A stretch of DNA of 32,586 nucleotides, from positions 1 to 32,586 of the forward strand of contig SLJX01000068.1 in NCBI GenBank assembly GCA_007134885.1, in the 5' to 3' direction. Source of the stretch: Halanaerobiaceae bacterium (GTDB taxonomy: Bacteria > Bacillota > Halanaerobiia > Halanaerobiales > Halarsenatibacteraceae). Below the pieces are notes generated by a model. That model worked only from the letters and a program-made list of their open reading frames with translations. It did not search any database and was not told the DNA's origin. This document shows positions 24,841 through 32,586 of the stretch, piece by piece. The translations under genes and the position numbers were made by a program. The stretch's first letter is position 1; every line of letters begins with the position of its first letter.

Positions 24841-25203
24841 ATGAATTTTTCGGGAAGTATAATATTTTTTGGTTGCCGGGATCTTGACAGCATCAGGAAT
24901 TTTTATGGGGGGTTTCTTGATTTTGATTTATATAAAGACCAGGGCAGCTGCTTGATATATAAGCTGCCCGGAGGTAACTACCTGGGTTACTGTCAGCATT
25001 TGGAAAAGAAGGCTGCTGACAGGAGCCCGATAATAACCCTGCTCTGTGAAACTCAGAAAGAAGTTGATGAGTTTTATCATTATTTTAAGAACGCTGATAG
25101 ACCGACAGATCAGCCCCCAAAAGTTAATGAAAAGTTTAATTTATATCATTTTTTTGCCCGGGATCCCGAAGGATATACCCTGGAAATTCAGTGTTTTCTC
25201 TAA
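24841..25203 (+). CDS. Glyoxalase/bleomycin-resistance (VOC) family protein
   Basis: The 120-aa product has the VOC outline: FFGCRDLDSIRNFYGGFLDF at the N-terminus and DPEGYTLEIQCF at the C-terminus, with two beta-alpha-beta-beta-beta halves. Glu in LEIQ is the usual C-terminal metal ligand. Most metal-binding positions in the N-terminal half are unclear, so the activity (glyoxalase, dioxygenase or antibiotic binding) cannot be named. ATG 24841 is chosen over 24802 because AGGAGG lies directly upstream. The 107-nt gap before it shows AT-rich sequence without a clear promoter. It is convergent with the minus-strand gene at 25225, 21 nt away. Confidence 0.8.
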   Translation: MNFSGSIIFFGCRDLDSIRNFYGGFLDFDLYKDQGSCLIYKLPGGNYLGYCQHLEKKAADRSPIITLLCETQKEVDEFYHYFKNADRPTDQPPKVNEKFNLYHFFARDPEGYTLEIQCFL

Positions 25204-25224
25204 CAGACAAATTATATCGGAAAC

Positions 25225-25653
25225 TTAAATAATATATCCTGACAGAAGTCCGATAACCAGGCCCAGCAGTATCCCAGCTATAATTTCAAAGGGAGTATGA
25301 CCAATAAGTTCTTTAAGTTCCTCCTTGATCAGCTCTTTGTTTTCTTCCAGTCGTGATAAATCCAGCTCTCTGATCAATCTGTTTAAAACATTGGCCTGCT
25401 TGCCCACTGCTCTTCTTACCCCACCGGCATCATAAATGGTTATCAGGGCAAAAACTGCTGTTATGGCGAAAATATCTGAGTCTAAACCGTGCCTGAGGGC
25501 AATTACTGTTGTCAGGCAGGTAACAAAAGCTGAATGTGAACTGGGCATTCCCCCGGATCCGATAATCCGGGAAAACCGGGGAGGAAAGGAATTAAAAACC
25601 TTTAGTATTTGGGCAAAAACCAGGGCTAGAAGTGCTGCGGGCAAGGGAGCCAT
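25225..25653 (-). CDS. Divergent PAP2 family membrane protein (DUF212/YuiD type)
   Basis: The 142-aa product has about four membrane segments and the divergent-PAP2 motifs: GGMPSSHSAFVT (about 34-45), YDAGGVRRAVGKQA with conserved Asp and Arg, and GHTPFEIIAGILLG near the end. PAP2 enzymes remove phosphate from lipids or undecaprenyl pyrophosphate; this divergent branch has no firmly assigned substrate. ATG 25653 has GAGGTGAT about 7 nt upstream. It is a single minus-strand gene among plus-strand genes, convergent with the VOC gene and divergent from folC. Confidence 0.87.
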   Translation of the reverse strand: MAPLPAALLALVFAQILKVFNSFPPRFSRIIGSGGMPSSHSAFVTCLTTVIALRHGLDSDIFAITAVFALITIYDAGGVRRAVGKQANVLNRLIRELDLSRLEENKELIKEELKELIGHTPFEIIAGILLGLVIGLLSGYII

Positions 25654-25849
25654 TTGCGATCACCTCAAAATAATATATTTTTTAATCTGGAAAACAAGAG
25701 ATATAACTGATTTGCATTAATAACCACTCTATAACAGCAGGTCACTGGCACAGCAGTTTTAAGCAGTGTAAGGTTTTTTGTTTTCTACTGGGTATTTTGC
25801 TTCCTAAACTAAAGAACTTTTATTTTTATATCTTTTACGCTATATTAGT

Positions 25850-25877
25850 ATTATATCAGATTTTTTTCCCAGTTAAA
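25850..25877 (-). promoter_or_regulatory. Candidate promoter for the divergent PAP2 gene
   Basis: Read on the minus strand, TTTAAC (25877-25872) and TATAAT (25855-25850) are 16 nt apart. The -10 box is perfect and the -35 weak. It lies about 200 nt before the gene start. The rest of the 295-nt gap 25654-25948 is AT-rich; a plus-strand pair TTGCTT (25797-25802) and TATTTT (25821-25826) might serve folC but is weaker. Confidence 0.35.
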
Positions 25878-25948
25878 CTAAATTTGCTATTACCGGCTGT
25901 GACAGTAACGATTCAACAGCAGATAAATCAAACAAAGCAGGTGAAAAT

Positions 25949-27301
25949 ATGGCCGATCCGGTACAGTATTTAAATTCGCTGCCAATGTTTGGCAGCGGAG
26001 AAGGATTTAAACCGGGACTGGAAAGGATAGCAAGACTACTTGATTCTACCGGTTATAAAGAAGACAATTTGAAATTCATACATGTAGCAGGGAGCAATGG
26101 CAAAGGTTCTGTTATTGCCATACTGGATTCAATTTTTTCCCGGGCTGGTTTTTCAGTTGGCAGATATATTTCACCTCACATCATCGATTTTAGCGAAAGA
26201 ATTAAATATGCTGGAAAATTTATCAGCCGGGAGGAACTTAAATCTCTGGTGGCTGAGATCAGACCCCTGATGGAGCAGCAGGCACTCTGGCAGGATATCG
26301 GCACCCCCACCTTTTTCGAGGTGGTAACGGCCGCTGCTCTTCTTTATTTTTCGCGAAAAGAACCTGATCTGGTTTTGCTGGAGACAGGCCTGGGAGGCAG
26401 GCTGGATGCCACTAATATTATATCCAGTCCGGTGGCAGCAGTAATTACCACGATTGATCTGGAACACACCCAATATCTGGGAAATACCCTGGCAAAAATA
26501 GCCCGGGAGAAAGCGGGAATAATTAAACCTGATTCTCTGGTTATTACGGGAGAAAAGAAGCAGGAGCCCCTCCGGGTAATTGAAGAAGTTGCCCGGGAAA
26601 ATAGAGCCAGGCTTTTTTACAGTAGCCAATTTTTTCAGATTAGTCTCCGGGAGCAGAGCCTTGAGGGACAGAGCTTTGAATTTGTCAGAGGGACAGCGGG
26701 ATCTTACTTTGCTGAATTGGCTGACATTTATTGTTCCCGGAAGCTTTTTCTGTCTTTAAATGGCAGATGTCAGTTGGAGAATGCCAGGCTGGCCTGTGCC
26801 ATCACCGCCCTGCTGCAGGAAAAATTTCCCGTCAGTAGGAGTGCTGTAGCAGCCGGACTGGCGGCTACCAGCTGGCCCGGGAGGCTGGAGGTGGTAAGAA
26901 GCTCTCCTCCGGTGATCATTGACGGCAGCCACACCCCGGCAGGCATGGAATATCTGGTGGAATTTTTACAGGACAACTTTTCCCGGGATGAAAGGATAAC
27001 TATCATTCTGGCGGTGCTGCGGGGTAAGGATTTAAATAAAATTATTGATGTTCTGGACTTTCGCCAGGAGAAGCTGAAAATTATCCTTACCAGCAGTAAA
27101 GCCAGCCGGGCCTTCAATCCCCGGGAAAAGGCTCAAAACTGGAGTGAAAAAGTAACTCTTGATCCTGATACTTCTCTCTGGCAGCTAACAAAAGATTGTT
27201 TGAAAAAACAGCAGGAGGATGAGGTGCTTTGTCTTACCGGTTCTCTTTATAATCTGCTGGAAATCAGAAGTGATTTAATAAAACTAATTGCAGAGCAGTA
27301 A
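25949..27301 (+). CDS. folC: Dihydrofolate synthase / folylpolyglutamate synthase FolC
   Basis: The 450-aa Mur-ligase-family enzyme adds glutamate to dihydropteroate and folates using ATP. The P-loop VAGSNGKGS is at residues 46-54. LLETGLGGRLDATNI is the folate-family signature that follows. The C-terminal ligase domain has DGSHTP (325-330) with the conserved Asp and His, in place of the commoner DGAHNP. Length is normal. ATG 25949 has AGGTGA upstream. It is followed 24 nt later by the SPOR gene, so the two may be cotranscribed. Cytoplasmic folate and one-carbon metabolism is the expected role. Confidence 0.95.
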   Translation: MADPVQYLNSLPMFGSGEGFKPGLERIARLLDSTGYKEDNLKFIHVAGSNGKGSVIAILDSIFSRAGFSVGRYISPHIIDFSERIKYAGKFISREELKSLVAEIRPLMEQQALWQDIGTPTFFEVVTAAALLYFSRKEPDLVLLETGLGGRLDATNIISSPVAAVITTIDLEHTQYLGNTLAKIAREKAGIIKPDSLVITGEKKQEPLRVIEEVARENRARLFYSSQFFQISLREQSLEGQSFEFVRGTAGSYFAELADIYCSRKLFLSLNGRCQLENARLACAITALLQEKFPVSRSAVAAGLAATSWPGRLEVVRSSPPVIIDGSHTPAGMEYLVEFLQDNFSRDERITIILAVLRGKDLNKIIDVLDFRQEKLKIILTSSKASRAFNPREKAQNWSEKVTLDPDTSLWQLTKDCLKKQQEDEVLCLTGSLYNLLEIRSDLIKLIAEQ

Positions 27302-27325
27302 AATTTTCTTCCGGGAGGTGAAAGC

Positions 27326-27901
27326 ATGGGCAAAAGAACAGCAAGAAACAGGGAGAATAAAAGTAGATTCAGGTTCATAATTTTTCTGATTGTGGCCTCC
27401 ATGCTGGCTGTTTTTATAGGCTTTCAGCTGGGCAATGTTTTCTTTGCCAGACAAATGGGAAGAAATTCTGACAGTGAGGAGATTTATGAGGCGGTTCCTG
27501 AAGAGATAGAGGAGGAGGTTTCAGTTTCTGAAGAGGATGGTGTTCCCGAGGAAACTGTTCCGGAAGCAGATGAAATAACACCTGATCCCATAGAAGAAGC
27601 CCCGGAACCGGAGGAAGAGGTTCCTCTGGACGATGCTGCTCCGGAAGAAGAGTTGGAAGAAATTGAGGAGCAGGAAGAACCAGAAACTTTCACCTATTAC
27701 GTTCAAGTAGGTTCTTTTAGTGACCGCAATAATGCTTTGAATTATGCTGAAACTATTGAAGCGGATGGTTTTGAGGTTGAGGTTGCTGAAACTGAGCCCT
27801 ACCGGGTCCTGGTTTTAGGGGGAAACAGCAGAGAGGAAGCCGAAGAAGTGGAAGTTGAATTGAGGGATCTGGGTTATGAAACTTTTATTTTCAGCCGATA
27901 A
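27326..27901 (+). CDS. SPOR-domain membrane protein
   Basis: The 191-aa protein has a basic start (MGKRTARNRENKSRFR), one membrane segment (about 17-38, FIIFLIVASMLAVFIGFQLG), a long Glu/Pro-rich acidic linker (about 50-120) and a C-terminal SPOR domain (about 122-190, YYVQVGSFSDRNNALNY to ETFIFSR). SPOR domains bind denuded peptidoglycan at septa or during sporulation, so it is likely a bitopic envelope protein with its SPOR domain outside. The acidity of the linker fits a halophile or simply a spacer. ATG 27326 has GGGAGGTGA upstream. Its specific role is unknown. Confidence 0.88.
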   Translation: MGKRTARNRENKSRFRFIIFLIVASMLAVFIGFQLGNVFFARQMGRNSDSEEIYEAVPEEIEEEVSVSEEDGVPEETVPEADEITPDPIEEAPEPEEEVPLDDAAPEEELEEIEEQEEPETFTYYVQVGSFSDRNNALNYAETIEADGFEVEVAETEPYRVLVLGGNSREEAEEVEVELRDLGYETFIFSR

Positions 27902-27908
27902 CTGTACC

Positions 27909-27992
27909 CCCGGTACACCTGGAGTATAAAAGAAAGCAATCTTGGACAGATGGAGTATAAGAGAAAGTAATCCTGTACAAGAGTGTACCGGG
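27909..27992. repeat. Composite inverted/direct repeat element upstream of rnf
   Basis: Perfect 10-bp inverted repeats CCCGGTACAC (27909-27918) and GTGTACCGGG (27983-27992) flank two direct repeats: 27920-27950 (31 nt) and 27951-27982 (32 nt), both starting TGGAGTATAA, with about 26 shared positions. A third degenerate copy (ATATAAGAGAGCAATCTGG, 27998-28016) follows. A nested TGTACC/GGTACA hairpin occupies 27903-27917. The element lies between the SPOR gene and the rnf promoter. Its role is unknown: operator array, structured RNA or a small mobile remnant are all possible. Confidence 0.75.
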
Positions 27993-28060
27993 TATTTATA
28001 TAAGAGAGCAATCTGGTTTGGTGCTATCGAACTGAGAGGGATTGAAAAAACTAACCCTGC

Positions 28061-28089
28061 TTGTTATTTAAATAATTATGTTTTATAAT
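28061..28089 (+). promoter_or_regulatory. Sigma-A-type promoter for the rnf operon
   Basis: TTGTTA (28061-28066) is followed by a perfect TATAAT (28084-28089) after exactly 17 nt, leaving about 50 nt of leader before rnfC. The gap 27902-28146 otherwise holds the repeat element listed separately. Confidence 0.7.
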
Positions 28090-28146
28090 AGTTATTGAGT
28101 AATTTTTTTGCAGTAAAATTCTTTTTGCTATCTAGGGGTGATATTA

Positions 28147-29481
28147 TTGTCAGTTGCAACATTTAAAAAGGGAGTTCATCCACCCTATAACAAACTATAC
28201 TCCAGCAATAAGGAAATTCAGCAGATCCCTCAGCCTGATGAGATTATAATTCCCCTGCAGCAGCATATTGGGGCTCCTCTGGAACCTGTTGTCAAGCGGA
28301 AGGATCAGGTTAAAAGAGGTCAGCTGCTGGCTGATACTGATAGTTTTGTTGCTGCTCCCGTCCATGCTTCCCTGGCCGGCGAGGTGACAGCTGTGGAAAA
28401 GGTCCCCTCATCTCAGGGAGGGCGGGTTTTGGCTGTTAGAATTAAACCGGGAGAGGATCAAGAGGAAGAACTGGCTGAGACCCCCGGGGGAGAGCTTGAG
28501 GAGGTTTCTCCGGATGAAATCAGGCAGGCAGTCCGTCAGGCCGGGATAGCCGGCATGGGAGGCGCCATGTTTCCCACCCATGTTAAGCTGGTAGTCCCCG
28601 AAGGTAAGAACATTGATCATTTGATCATTAATGGAGCTGAATGCGAACCCTACCTGACAGTTGATCATCGAATTATGCTGGAAAGAAGCGAGCAGATTGT
28701 TGATGGTCTGCGATATTTAATGAAGGCCACCGGGGCAGAGAAGGGTCTGATTGGAATTGAGGATAACAAGCCTGATGCTCTTAAAGCTATGAAATCTGCT
28801 GCAGCTGAGTTTGATAATATTGAAGTCCGTGCTACTGAGACCAAGTACCCCCAGGGCGGAGAAAAGATGTTGATTAAAGCATTGCTGGGCCGTGATGTTC
28901 CTGTGGGAGGTCTGCCCCTGGATATTGGGGTGGTTGTCAATAATGTGGCAACAGCAGCGGCAGTGACTGCTGCTGTCCGAAAAGGCCGCCCTCTGATTGA
29001 TAGGCCACTGACAGTTACCGGAGAAGGAGTTAATAATCCTGGCAATTTTGAGGTGCCTCTTGGCACTCCAGTGGGAGATGTAATTAAAGCGGCTGGAGGT
29101 TTTGCTGGTGAACCGGGCAAGGTAATTCTGGGAGGACCGATGATGGGTCAGGCTCAAGCCAGCCTGGATGTTCCGGTAGTCAAAGGAACCTCAGGTATTC
29201 TGGTTCTTCCTCGCAGTCAGCTGGAAAAATACTCTCCTGCTCCCTGCATTAACTGTGCCCGCTGTGTTGATGTCTGTCCCATGTATCTGGTGCCTACCAG
29301 GCTGGAAAAACTGGCCCAGCAGGAAAAGCTTGATAAACTGGAAGAGTATCAGGTAATGAACTGCATAGAATGCGGCTCCTGCTCCTATATCTGTCCGGCC
29401 CAGAGACCGCTGGTTCATTACATTAGAGTGGGAAAAGCCGCTGTAACTGCCCGAAATAAGTCAGAGCAAGGAGGATCATAA
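28147..29481 (+). CDS. rnfC: Electron transport complex subunit RnfC
   Basis: RnfC (444 aa) is the peripheral subunit thought to accept NAD(H) and to carry two [4Fe-4S] clusters. The flavin/NADH region contains GIAGMGGAMFPTHVK. Two ferredoxin motifs are Cys367-370-373-377 (CINCARCVDVC) and Cys406-409-412-416 (CIECGSCSYIC). The N-terminal biotinyl/lipoyl-like part (PVHASLAGEVTAVE) is typical. Starts GTG 28138 and TTG 28147 are both in frame; TTG is preferred because AGGGGTGAT (28134-28142) sits just before it. It is the first gene of a tight rnfCDGEAB operon, the order of acetogens and other clostridia. Confidence 0.96.
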   Translation: MSVATFKKGVHPPYNKLYSSNKEIQQIPQPDEIIIPLQQHIGAPLEPVVKRKDQVKRGQLLADTDSFVAAPVHASLAGEVTAVEKVPSSQGGRVLAVRIKPGEDQEEELAETPGGELEEVSPDEIRQAVRQAGIAGMGGAMFPTHVKLVVPEGKNIDHLIINGAECEPYLTVDHRIMLERSEQIVDGLRYLMKATGAEKGLIGIEDNKPDALKAMKSAAAEFDNIEVRATETKYPQGGEKMLIKALLGRDVPVGGLPLDIGVVVNNVATAAAVTAAVRKGRPLIDRPLTVTGEGVNNPGNFEVPLGTPVGDVIKAAGGFAGEPGKVILGGPMMGQAQASLDVPVVKGTSGILVLPRSQLEKYSPAPCINCARCVDVCPMYLVPTRLEKLAQQEKLDKLEEYQVMNCIECGSCSYICPAQRPLVHYIRVGKAAVTARNKSEQGGS

Positions 29482-30393
29482 ATGCAGAGTCAGGAATTGG
29501 TTGTCACATCATCCCCCCACCTTAGAGAAAGGACTTCAGTAGCTGAAATAATGTGGACGGTTAATTTCTCACTGGTTCCGGTTATGCTAGCAGCCAGTTA
29601 TATCTTTGGACTGCGGGCTCTGGCGATAATTGCCGTCGGCATTATCAGCTGCGCTCTAACCGAATACATATTTCTCCGAGCTAGGAATAAGGAGGTAACT
29701 CTTTCCGATGGCAGCGCCGTGGTTACCGGGATCCTGCTGGCCCTGACCATGCCTCCGACAATTCCCCTCTGGGTGGTAGCAATTGCAGCAGTGGTTGCCA
29801 TATCCCTGGGTAAACAGGTTTTTGGCGGCCTGGGAAATAATCCCTTCAATCCTGCCCTGATCGGTCGGGCTTTTGTCACCGCTGCCTATCCGGTTTTAAT
29901 TACTACCTGGACATTTGATGGTCAAACAGCCGCCACACCCTTAAATTTAAAAATGATGGAAGGAGAAATCACCCCCTACTGGAATTTGTTTATTGGTAAT
30001 ATTCCCGGCTCTCTGGGTGAAACCTCTGCTTTTTTGATTTTGCTGGGAGCAGCTTTGCTTATCTATAAAGGCTATCTGAACTGGAGGATTCCTGCCGGAA
30101 TGCTCTCCACGGTTTTTCTGTTAACCTGGTTGATGGGTCAAGATCCCGTCTTTCATCTCCTGGCCGGCAGCCTGCTGCTGGGTGCCTTTTATTACGCCAC
30201 CGATATGGTGACAACACCGGTTACCACCCGCGGGCGCTGGATTTTTGGAGTGGGTGTCGGTATTTTTGTGGTTATTATCCGGCTCTGGGGTGGTTATCCT
30301 GAGGGAGTTATGTATTCCATTCTGCTGATGAATATGACCGTACCTTTAATAAATCGATTTACCCGACCTCGCAGTCTGGGAGAGGTGAAATAA
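29482..30393 (+). CDS. rnfD: Electron transport complex subunit RnfD
   Basis: This 303-aa integral membrane protein is the NqrB-related Rnf subunit, carrying covalent FMN through a threonine. A likely attachment site is Thr152 in GQTAATPLNL, aligned with the SGATPL motif of NqrB/RnfD. LGNNPFNPALIGRAFVTAAYP and YYATDMVTTPVTTRGR are family signatures. Eight to ten membrane segments are apparent. The ATG directly follows the rnfC stop with AAGGAGG upstream, so translation is coupled. Ion specificity (Na+ versus H+) cannot be told from this subunit. Confidence 0.96.
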   Translation: MQSQELVVTSSPHLRERTSVAEIMWTVNFSLVPVMLAASYIFGLRALAIIAVGIISCALTEYIFLRARNKEVTLSDGSAVVTGILLALTMPPTIPLWVVAIAAVVAISLGKQVFGGLGNNPFNPALIGRAFVTAAYPVLITTWTFDGQTAATPLNLKMMEGEITPYWNLFIGNIPGSLGETSAFLILLGAALLIYKGYLNWRIPAGMLSTVFLLTWLMGQDPVFHLLAGSLLLGAFYYATDMVTTPVTTRGRWIFGVGVGIFVVIIRLWGGYPEGVMYSILLMNMTVPLINRFTRPRSLGEVK

Positions 30394-30960
30394 ATGGCTG
30401 AAAAAAATAATTCAATAGCCAGGCTGATTATTACCCTGACGATAATTGGAGCTCTGGGTGCTCTGTTTCTGGCTGGAGTCTATGAGTGGACCATACCCCA
30501 TATTTTAGAACATGAAGCCCGGGCCCGGGAGAGGGCCATTATGGAGGTGCTGCCTGAAGTTGATTATTATGAAGAGGCCACCCATAATGATCGAATTTTT
30601 TATGAAGGCTACGATGAAAATGACAATTTTGTGGGAGTAGCAGTTTCTCTCCGGGGTGGAGGCTATGCCGGCGAAATAGAGATAATGATCGGCTCAGATC
30701 CCTATGCCCGGGAAATAATCAATATTTTTATCTTAAATCATCAGGAAACCCCGGGGTTGGGTGCCCGGATCACCGAAGAGGAGTTCCGGGAAAACTTTGA
30801 GAATGCACCTTTCAGCGAACTGGAGATTGTCCGTCGTACCCCGGAGGAGCCTCAGGAAATAGAGGCCATTGCTGGAGCAACCATGTCAGTTGAAGCAGTA
30901 AAAAATATTGTATCCCGGGTTGGGGATGTTATCAGTGAACATTACGGGGGTGGCAGTTAA
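30394..30960 (+). CDS. rnfG: Electron transport complex subunit RnfG
   Basis: The 188-aa protein has one N-terminal membrane segment (LIITLTIIGALGALFLAGVY) and an extracytoplasmic FMN-binding domain. FMN is linked by a phosphoester to Thr in the S/TGATxS/T motif; here the motif is AGATMS with Thr163. The serine/threonine of the first motif position is Ala, which is tolerated. YAGEIEIMIG and HQETPGLGARI are also conserved. It starts directly after rnfD (stop and start adjoin) and its stop overlaps rnfE by one base (TAATG). Confidence 0.95.
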   Translation: MAEKNNSIARLIITLTIIGALGALFLAGVYEWTIPHILEHEARARERAIMEVLPEVDYYEEATHNDRIFYEGYDENDNFVGVAVSLRGGGYAGEIEIMIGSDPYAREIINIFILNHQETPGLGARITEEEFRENFENAPFSELEIVRRTPEEPQEIEAIAGATMSVEAVKNIVSRVGDVISEHYGGGS

Positions 30961-31568
30961 TGGCTAGATATTTTGCAATTTTTAAAAATGGTCTCTGGAA
31001 TGAAAACCCCATATTCAAATTGATCATCGGTCTCTGTCCCACCCTGGCAGTGACCAATACAGTGGTCAACGGTTTCGCCATGGGTATGGCCACCGGGTTT
31101 GTTTTGATATCCTCCGAAATCGTCATTTCTCTAATTAAAAAGTTTATTCCTAATGATGTGAGAATACCTAGTTTTATTTTGATTATCGTTACTTTTGTTA
31201 CCTTCACAGATTATTTTCTGGGAGCTTTTTTCCCGGAGATAGCAGATGCCCTGGCCCTCTTCATTCCTCTGATTGTGGTTAACTGTTTGATTTTGGGGCG
31301 CCAGGAAGCCTTTGCCTCCCGCAACCCCACCCGCCGAGCTATCTTTGATGCTGTGGGTATGACAGTAGGTTTTACCTGGGTGCTGGTGGTTTTGAGCGCC
31401 ATCCGGGAGCTCTTTGGTTTTGGTACCCTGGCTGGAGTTGATATTTTTGGTGCCGGGTATACCAATATGATTATTATGATCCTGCCGGGCGGTGCCTTTT
31501 TAACCCTGGGTGTTCTGGTAGGAGTTCTTAATCTTCTGGATAGAAAGGTGGGGTCTGATAATGGATAA
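30960..31568 (+). CDS. rnfE: Electron transport complex subunit RnfE
   Basis: RnfE (202 aa) is a six-segment membrane protein related to NqrD. Cys26 (IGLCPTLAVTN) and Cys109 (VVNCLILG) match cysteines which, in Rnf/Nqr structures, coordinate a membrane iron-sulfur cluster together with RnfA. Its ATG overlaps the stop codon of rnfG, and its own end overlaps rnfA by 8 nt. It belongs to the ion-translocating core. All expected segments are present with no disruption. Confidence 0.96.
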   Translation: MARYFAIFKNGLWNENPIFKLIIGLCPTLAVTNTVVNGFAMGMATGFVLISSEIVISLIKKFIPNDVRIPSFILIIVTFVTFTDYFLGAFFPEIADALALFIPLIVVNCLILGRQEAFASRNPTRRAIFDAVGMTVGFTWVLVVLSAIRELFGFGTLAGVDIFGAGYTNMIIMILPGGAFLTLGVLVGVLNLLDRKVGSDNG

Positions 31569-32151
31569 CCTCCAGTACCTGCTGCTGCTTTTTATCAGTA
31601 CAGTTTTAATAAATAACTTTGTTTTGATTCAGTTTCTGGGCATCTGTCCCTTCCTCGGGGTCTCCCGTCACGTAGAAACAGCCTTTAGCATGGGACTGGC
31701 TGCCACCTTTGTTATGACCATGACAGCCTTTGCAACTTACTTTATCAATACCTTTATTCTGGTAGCCTTAAATCTGGAATTTTTGCGTTACATGTCCTTT
31801 ATTATTGTAATAGCCTCGCTGGTCCAGTTTGTGGAGATGTTCATAAAGAAAGTCAGCCCGGTGCTTTACAAAGCCCTGGGAATTTATCTGCCGCTGATTA
31901 CCACCAACTGTGCCATCATGGGAATGGCTCTTTTGATTCCCATGAATGATTATAATTTTATCGAAAGTATTATATTTGGTTTTGGCGCGGGAGTCGGCTT
32001 CACCCTGGCAATTGTCCTGATTGCCGGGTTGAGAGAGGAAGCCCAGTACGGCGATGTTCCTCGGGACCTTCAGGGGATGCCGATTACCCTCATCCTGGCA
32101 GGCCTGATGGCTCTGGCCTTTATGGGCTTTGCCGGTCTGGCGATGGTTTGA
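31561..32151 (+). CDS. rnfA: Electron transport complex subunit RnfA
   Basis: RnfA (196 aa) is the NqrE-related six-segment membrane partner of RnfE. The N-terminus NNFVLIQFLGICPFLGVSR carries Cys29 and TTNCAIMG carries Cys117, the likely Fe-S ligands shared with RnfE. GFGAGVGFTLAIVLIAGLREE is also characteristic. It overlaps rnfE by 8 nt and is followed by a 34-nt gap, with GGAGGTG serving rnfB. Length is normal. Confidence 0.96.
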   Translation: MDNLQYLLLLFISTVLINNFVLIQFLGICPFLGVSRHVETAFSMGLAATFVMTMTAFATYFINTFILVALNLEFLRYMSFIIVIASLVQFVEMFIKKVSPVLYKALGIYLPLITTNCAIMGMALLIPMNDYNFIESIIFGFGAGVGFTLAIVLIAGLREEAQYGDVPRDLQGMPITLILAGLMALAFMGFAGLAMV

Positions 32152-32185
32152 GCTTGCTGGTTAAACAATCTGGAGGTGTCAATTA

Positions 32186-32586
32186 ATGGATTCGATCTTT
32201 CTTTATGCTTTTCTGAGCATGGGAGGCCTGGCGGCTTTTCTGGCTGCCGGCCTGGGATTTGCCTCCCGCACCTTTTATGTAGAAAAGGATCCCCGGGTTG
32301 AGGAGGCTAATGAGATTCTGCCAGGAGCTAATTGTGGGGCCTGCGGTTATGCCGGCTGTGAAAATTTTGCTGAAGCCGTGGTCCAGGGAGAAACTCCGGT
32401 TGTCGGTTGCCCGGTAGGTGGAGAAGAGGTGGCAGAGAAACTGGCCGAGCTGCTGGGGGCTGAAGCCGAGACTTCCGAAAAACAGATTGCCCGTCTTCTT
32501 TGTAAGGGGGGGCGGCAGGAGACAGCCAAGAATGCCAGTTACCGGGGGATTGAAAGCTGTGTGGCTGCTAGTGCCGTAGGTCTGGC
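32186..32586 (+). CDS. rnfB: Electron transport complex subunit RnfB (partial, truncated by the window end)
   Basis: The open frame starts at ATG 32186 with TGGAGGTG (32171-32178) 7 nt upstream and runs to the end of the window, so the stop codon is not seen. The visible 133 residues show one N-terminal membrane segment (IFLYAFLSMGGLAAFLAAGLGFA). They then show the RnfB Fe-S motif LPGANCGACGYAGC with a further Cys in GCPVGG, and later cysteines at LCKGG and ESCVAA. RnfB takes electrons from ferredoxin through its clusters. The ferredoxin-type domains of the second half lie beyond the edge. It completes the C-D-G-E-A-B order. Confidence 0.95.
   Translation, partial: MDSIFLYAFLSMGGLAAFLAAGLGFASRTFYVEKDPRVEEANEILPGANCGACGYAGCENFAEAVVQGETPVVGCPVGGEEVAEKLAELLGAEAETSEKQIARLLCKGGRQETAKNASYRGIESCVAASAVGL

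Noticed and set aside
27484-27693. Minus-strand Ser/Gly-rich 69-aa frame
   Set aside because: It is the complement of the Glu-rich linker of the SPOR protein; GAG/GAA codons read backwards give Ser-rich text.
27909-27992. CRISPR array
   Set aside because: Only two adjacent units with no unique spacers between them, and no cas genes nearby.

Overview
The window looks like chromosome from an anaerobic, low-to-medium GC bacterium of the Firmicutes/Halanaerobiales type. This rests on strong AGGAGG-type ribosome binding sites, frequent GTG/TTG starts, sigma-A-like promoters, a tungsten-type aldehyde:ferredoxin oxidoreductase, a clostridial-order rnf operon (C-D-G-E-A-B) and a BmrCD-like heterodimeric ABC exporter. 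The lineage is an inference from gene content. No rRNA, tRNA, IS element, prophage or CRISPR array was seen. Almost everything is housekeeping or energy metabolism in tight operons.

Layout. 1-4513: a consensus promoter, a 71-residue small ORF, two intrinsic terminators, a two-subunit ABC exporter and a small unknown protein. 4530-4845: a Cys-rich DUF6485-type gene and a bidirectional terminator. 4890-7453 (minus): isoprenylcysteine-methyltransferase-like membrane enzyme, CrtI-type desaturase and a COG4087-type HAD phosphatase. 7454-7841: a regulatory gap holding a probable molybdenum/tungsten-cofactor riboswitch. 7842-14152: a pterin-cofactor operon (MobB-like protein with an altered P-loop, MoeA, MoeA-PBP fusion, MoaA, MoaC-MOSC fusion, MogA). 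14181-19632: a promoter, then tungsten-type AOR, its MoaD-like partner, a GH65 disaccharide phosphorylase and an EamA transporter. 19719-27901: Hsp33, transketolase, membrane-anchored serine hydrolase, VOC protein, divergent PAP2 (minus), FolC and a SPOR protein. 27902-28146: an unusual inverted/direct repeat element and a good promoter. 28147-end: rnfCDGEA and the start of rnfB, cut by the window edge.

How it fits together. The cofactor operon would build the pyranopterin and insert Mo or W, and AOR would use it to oxidise aldehydes while reducing ferredoxin. Rnf would couple reduced-ferredoxin oxidation to NAD+ reduction and ion export. The window thus covers synthesis, use and energy recovery around ferredoxin chemistry.

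The most interesting points are: (1) a small ORF plus terminators ahead of the heterodimeric ABC exporter, resembling the bmrB-bmrCD attenuation arrangement; (2) the cofactor riboswitch candidate with an adjacent hairpin; (3) the MobB-like protein with Arg in place of the Walker A Lys; (4) the 84-bp composite repeat upstream of rnf; (5) coupling of AOR/MoaD to a sugar phosphorylase. No wholly new system can be claimed from sequence reading alone.
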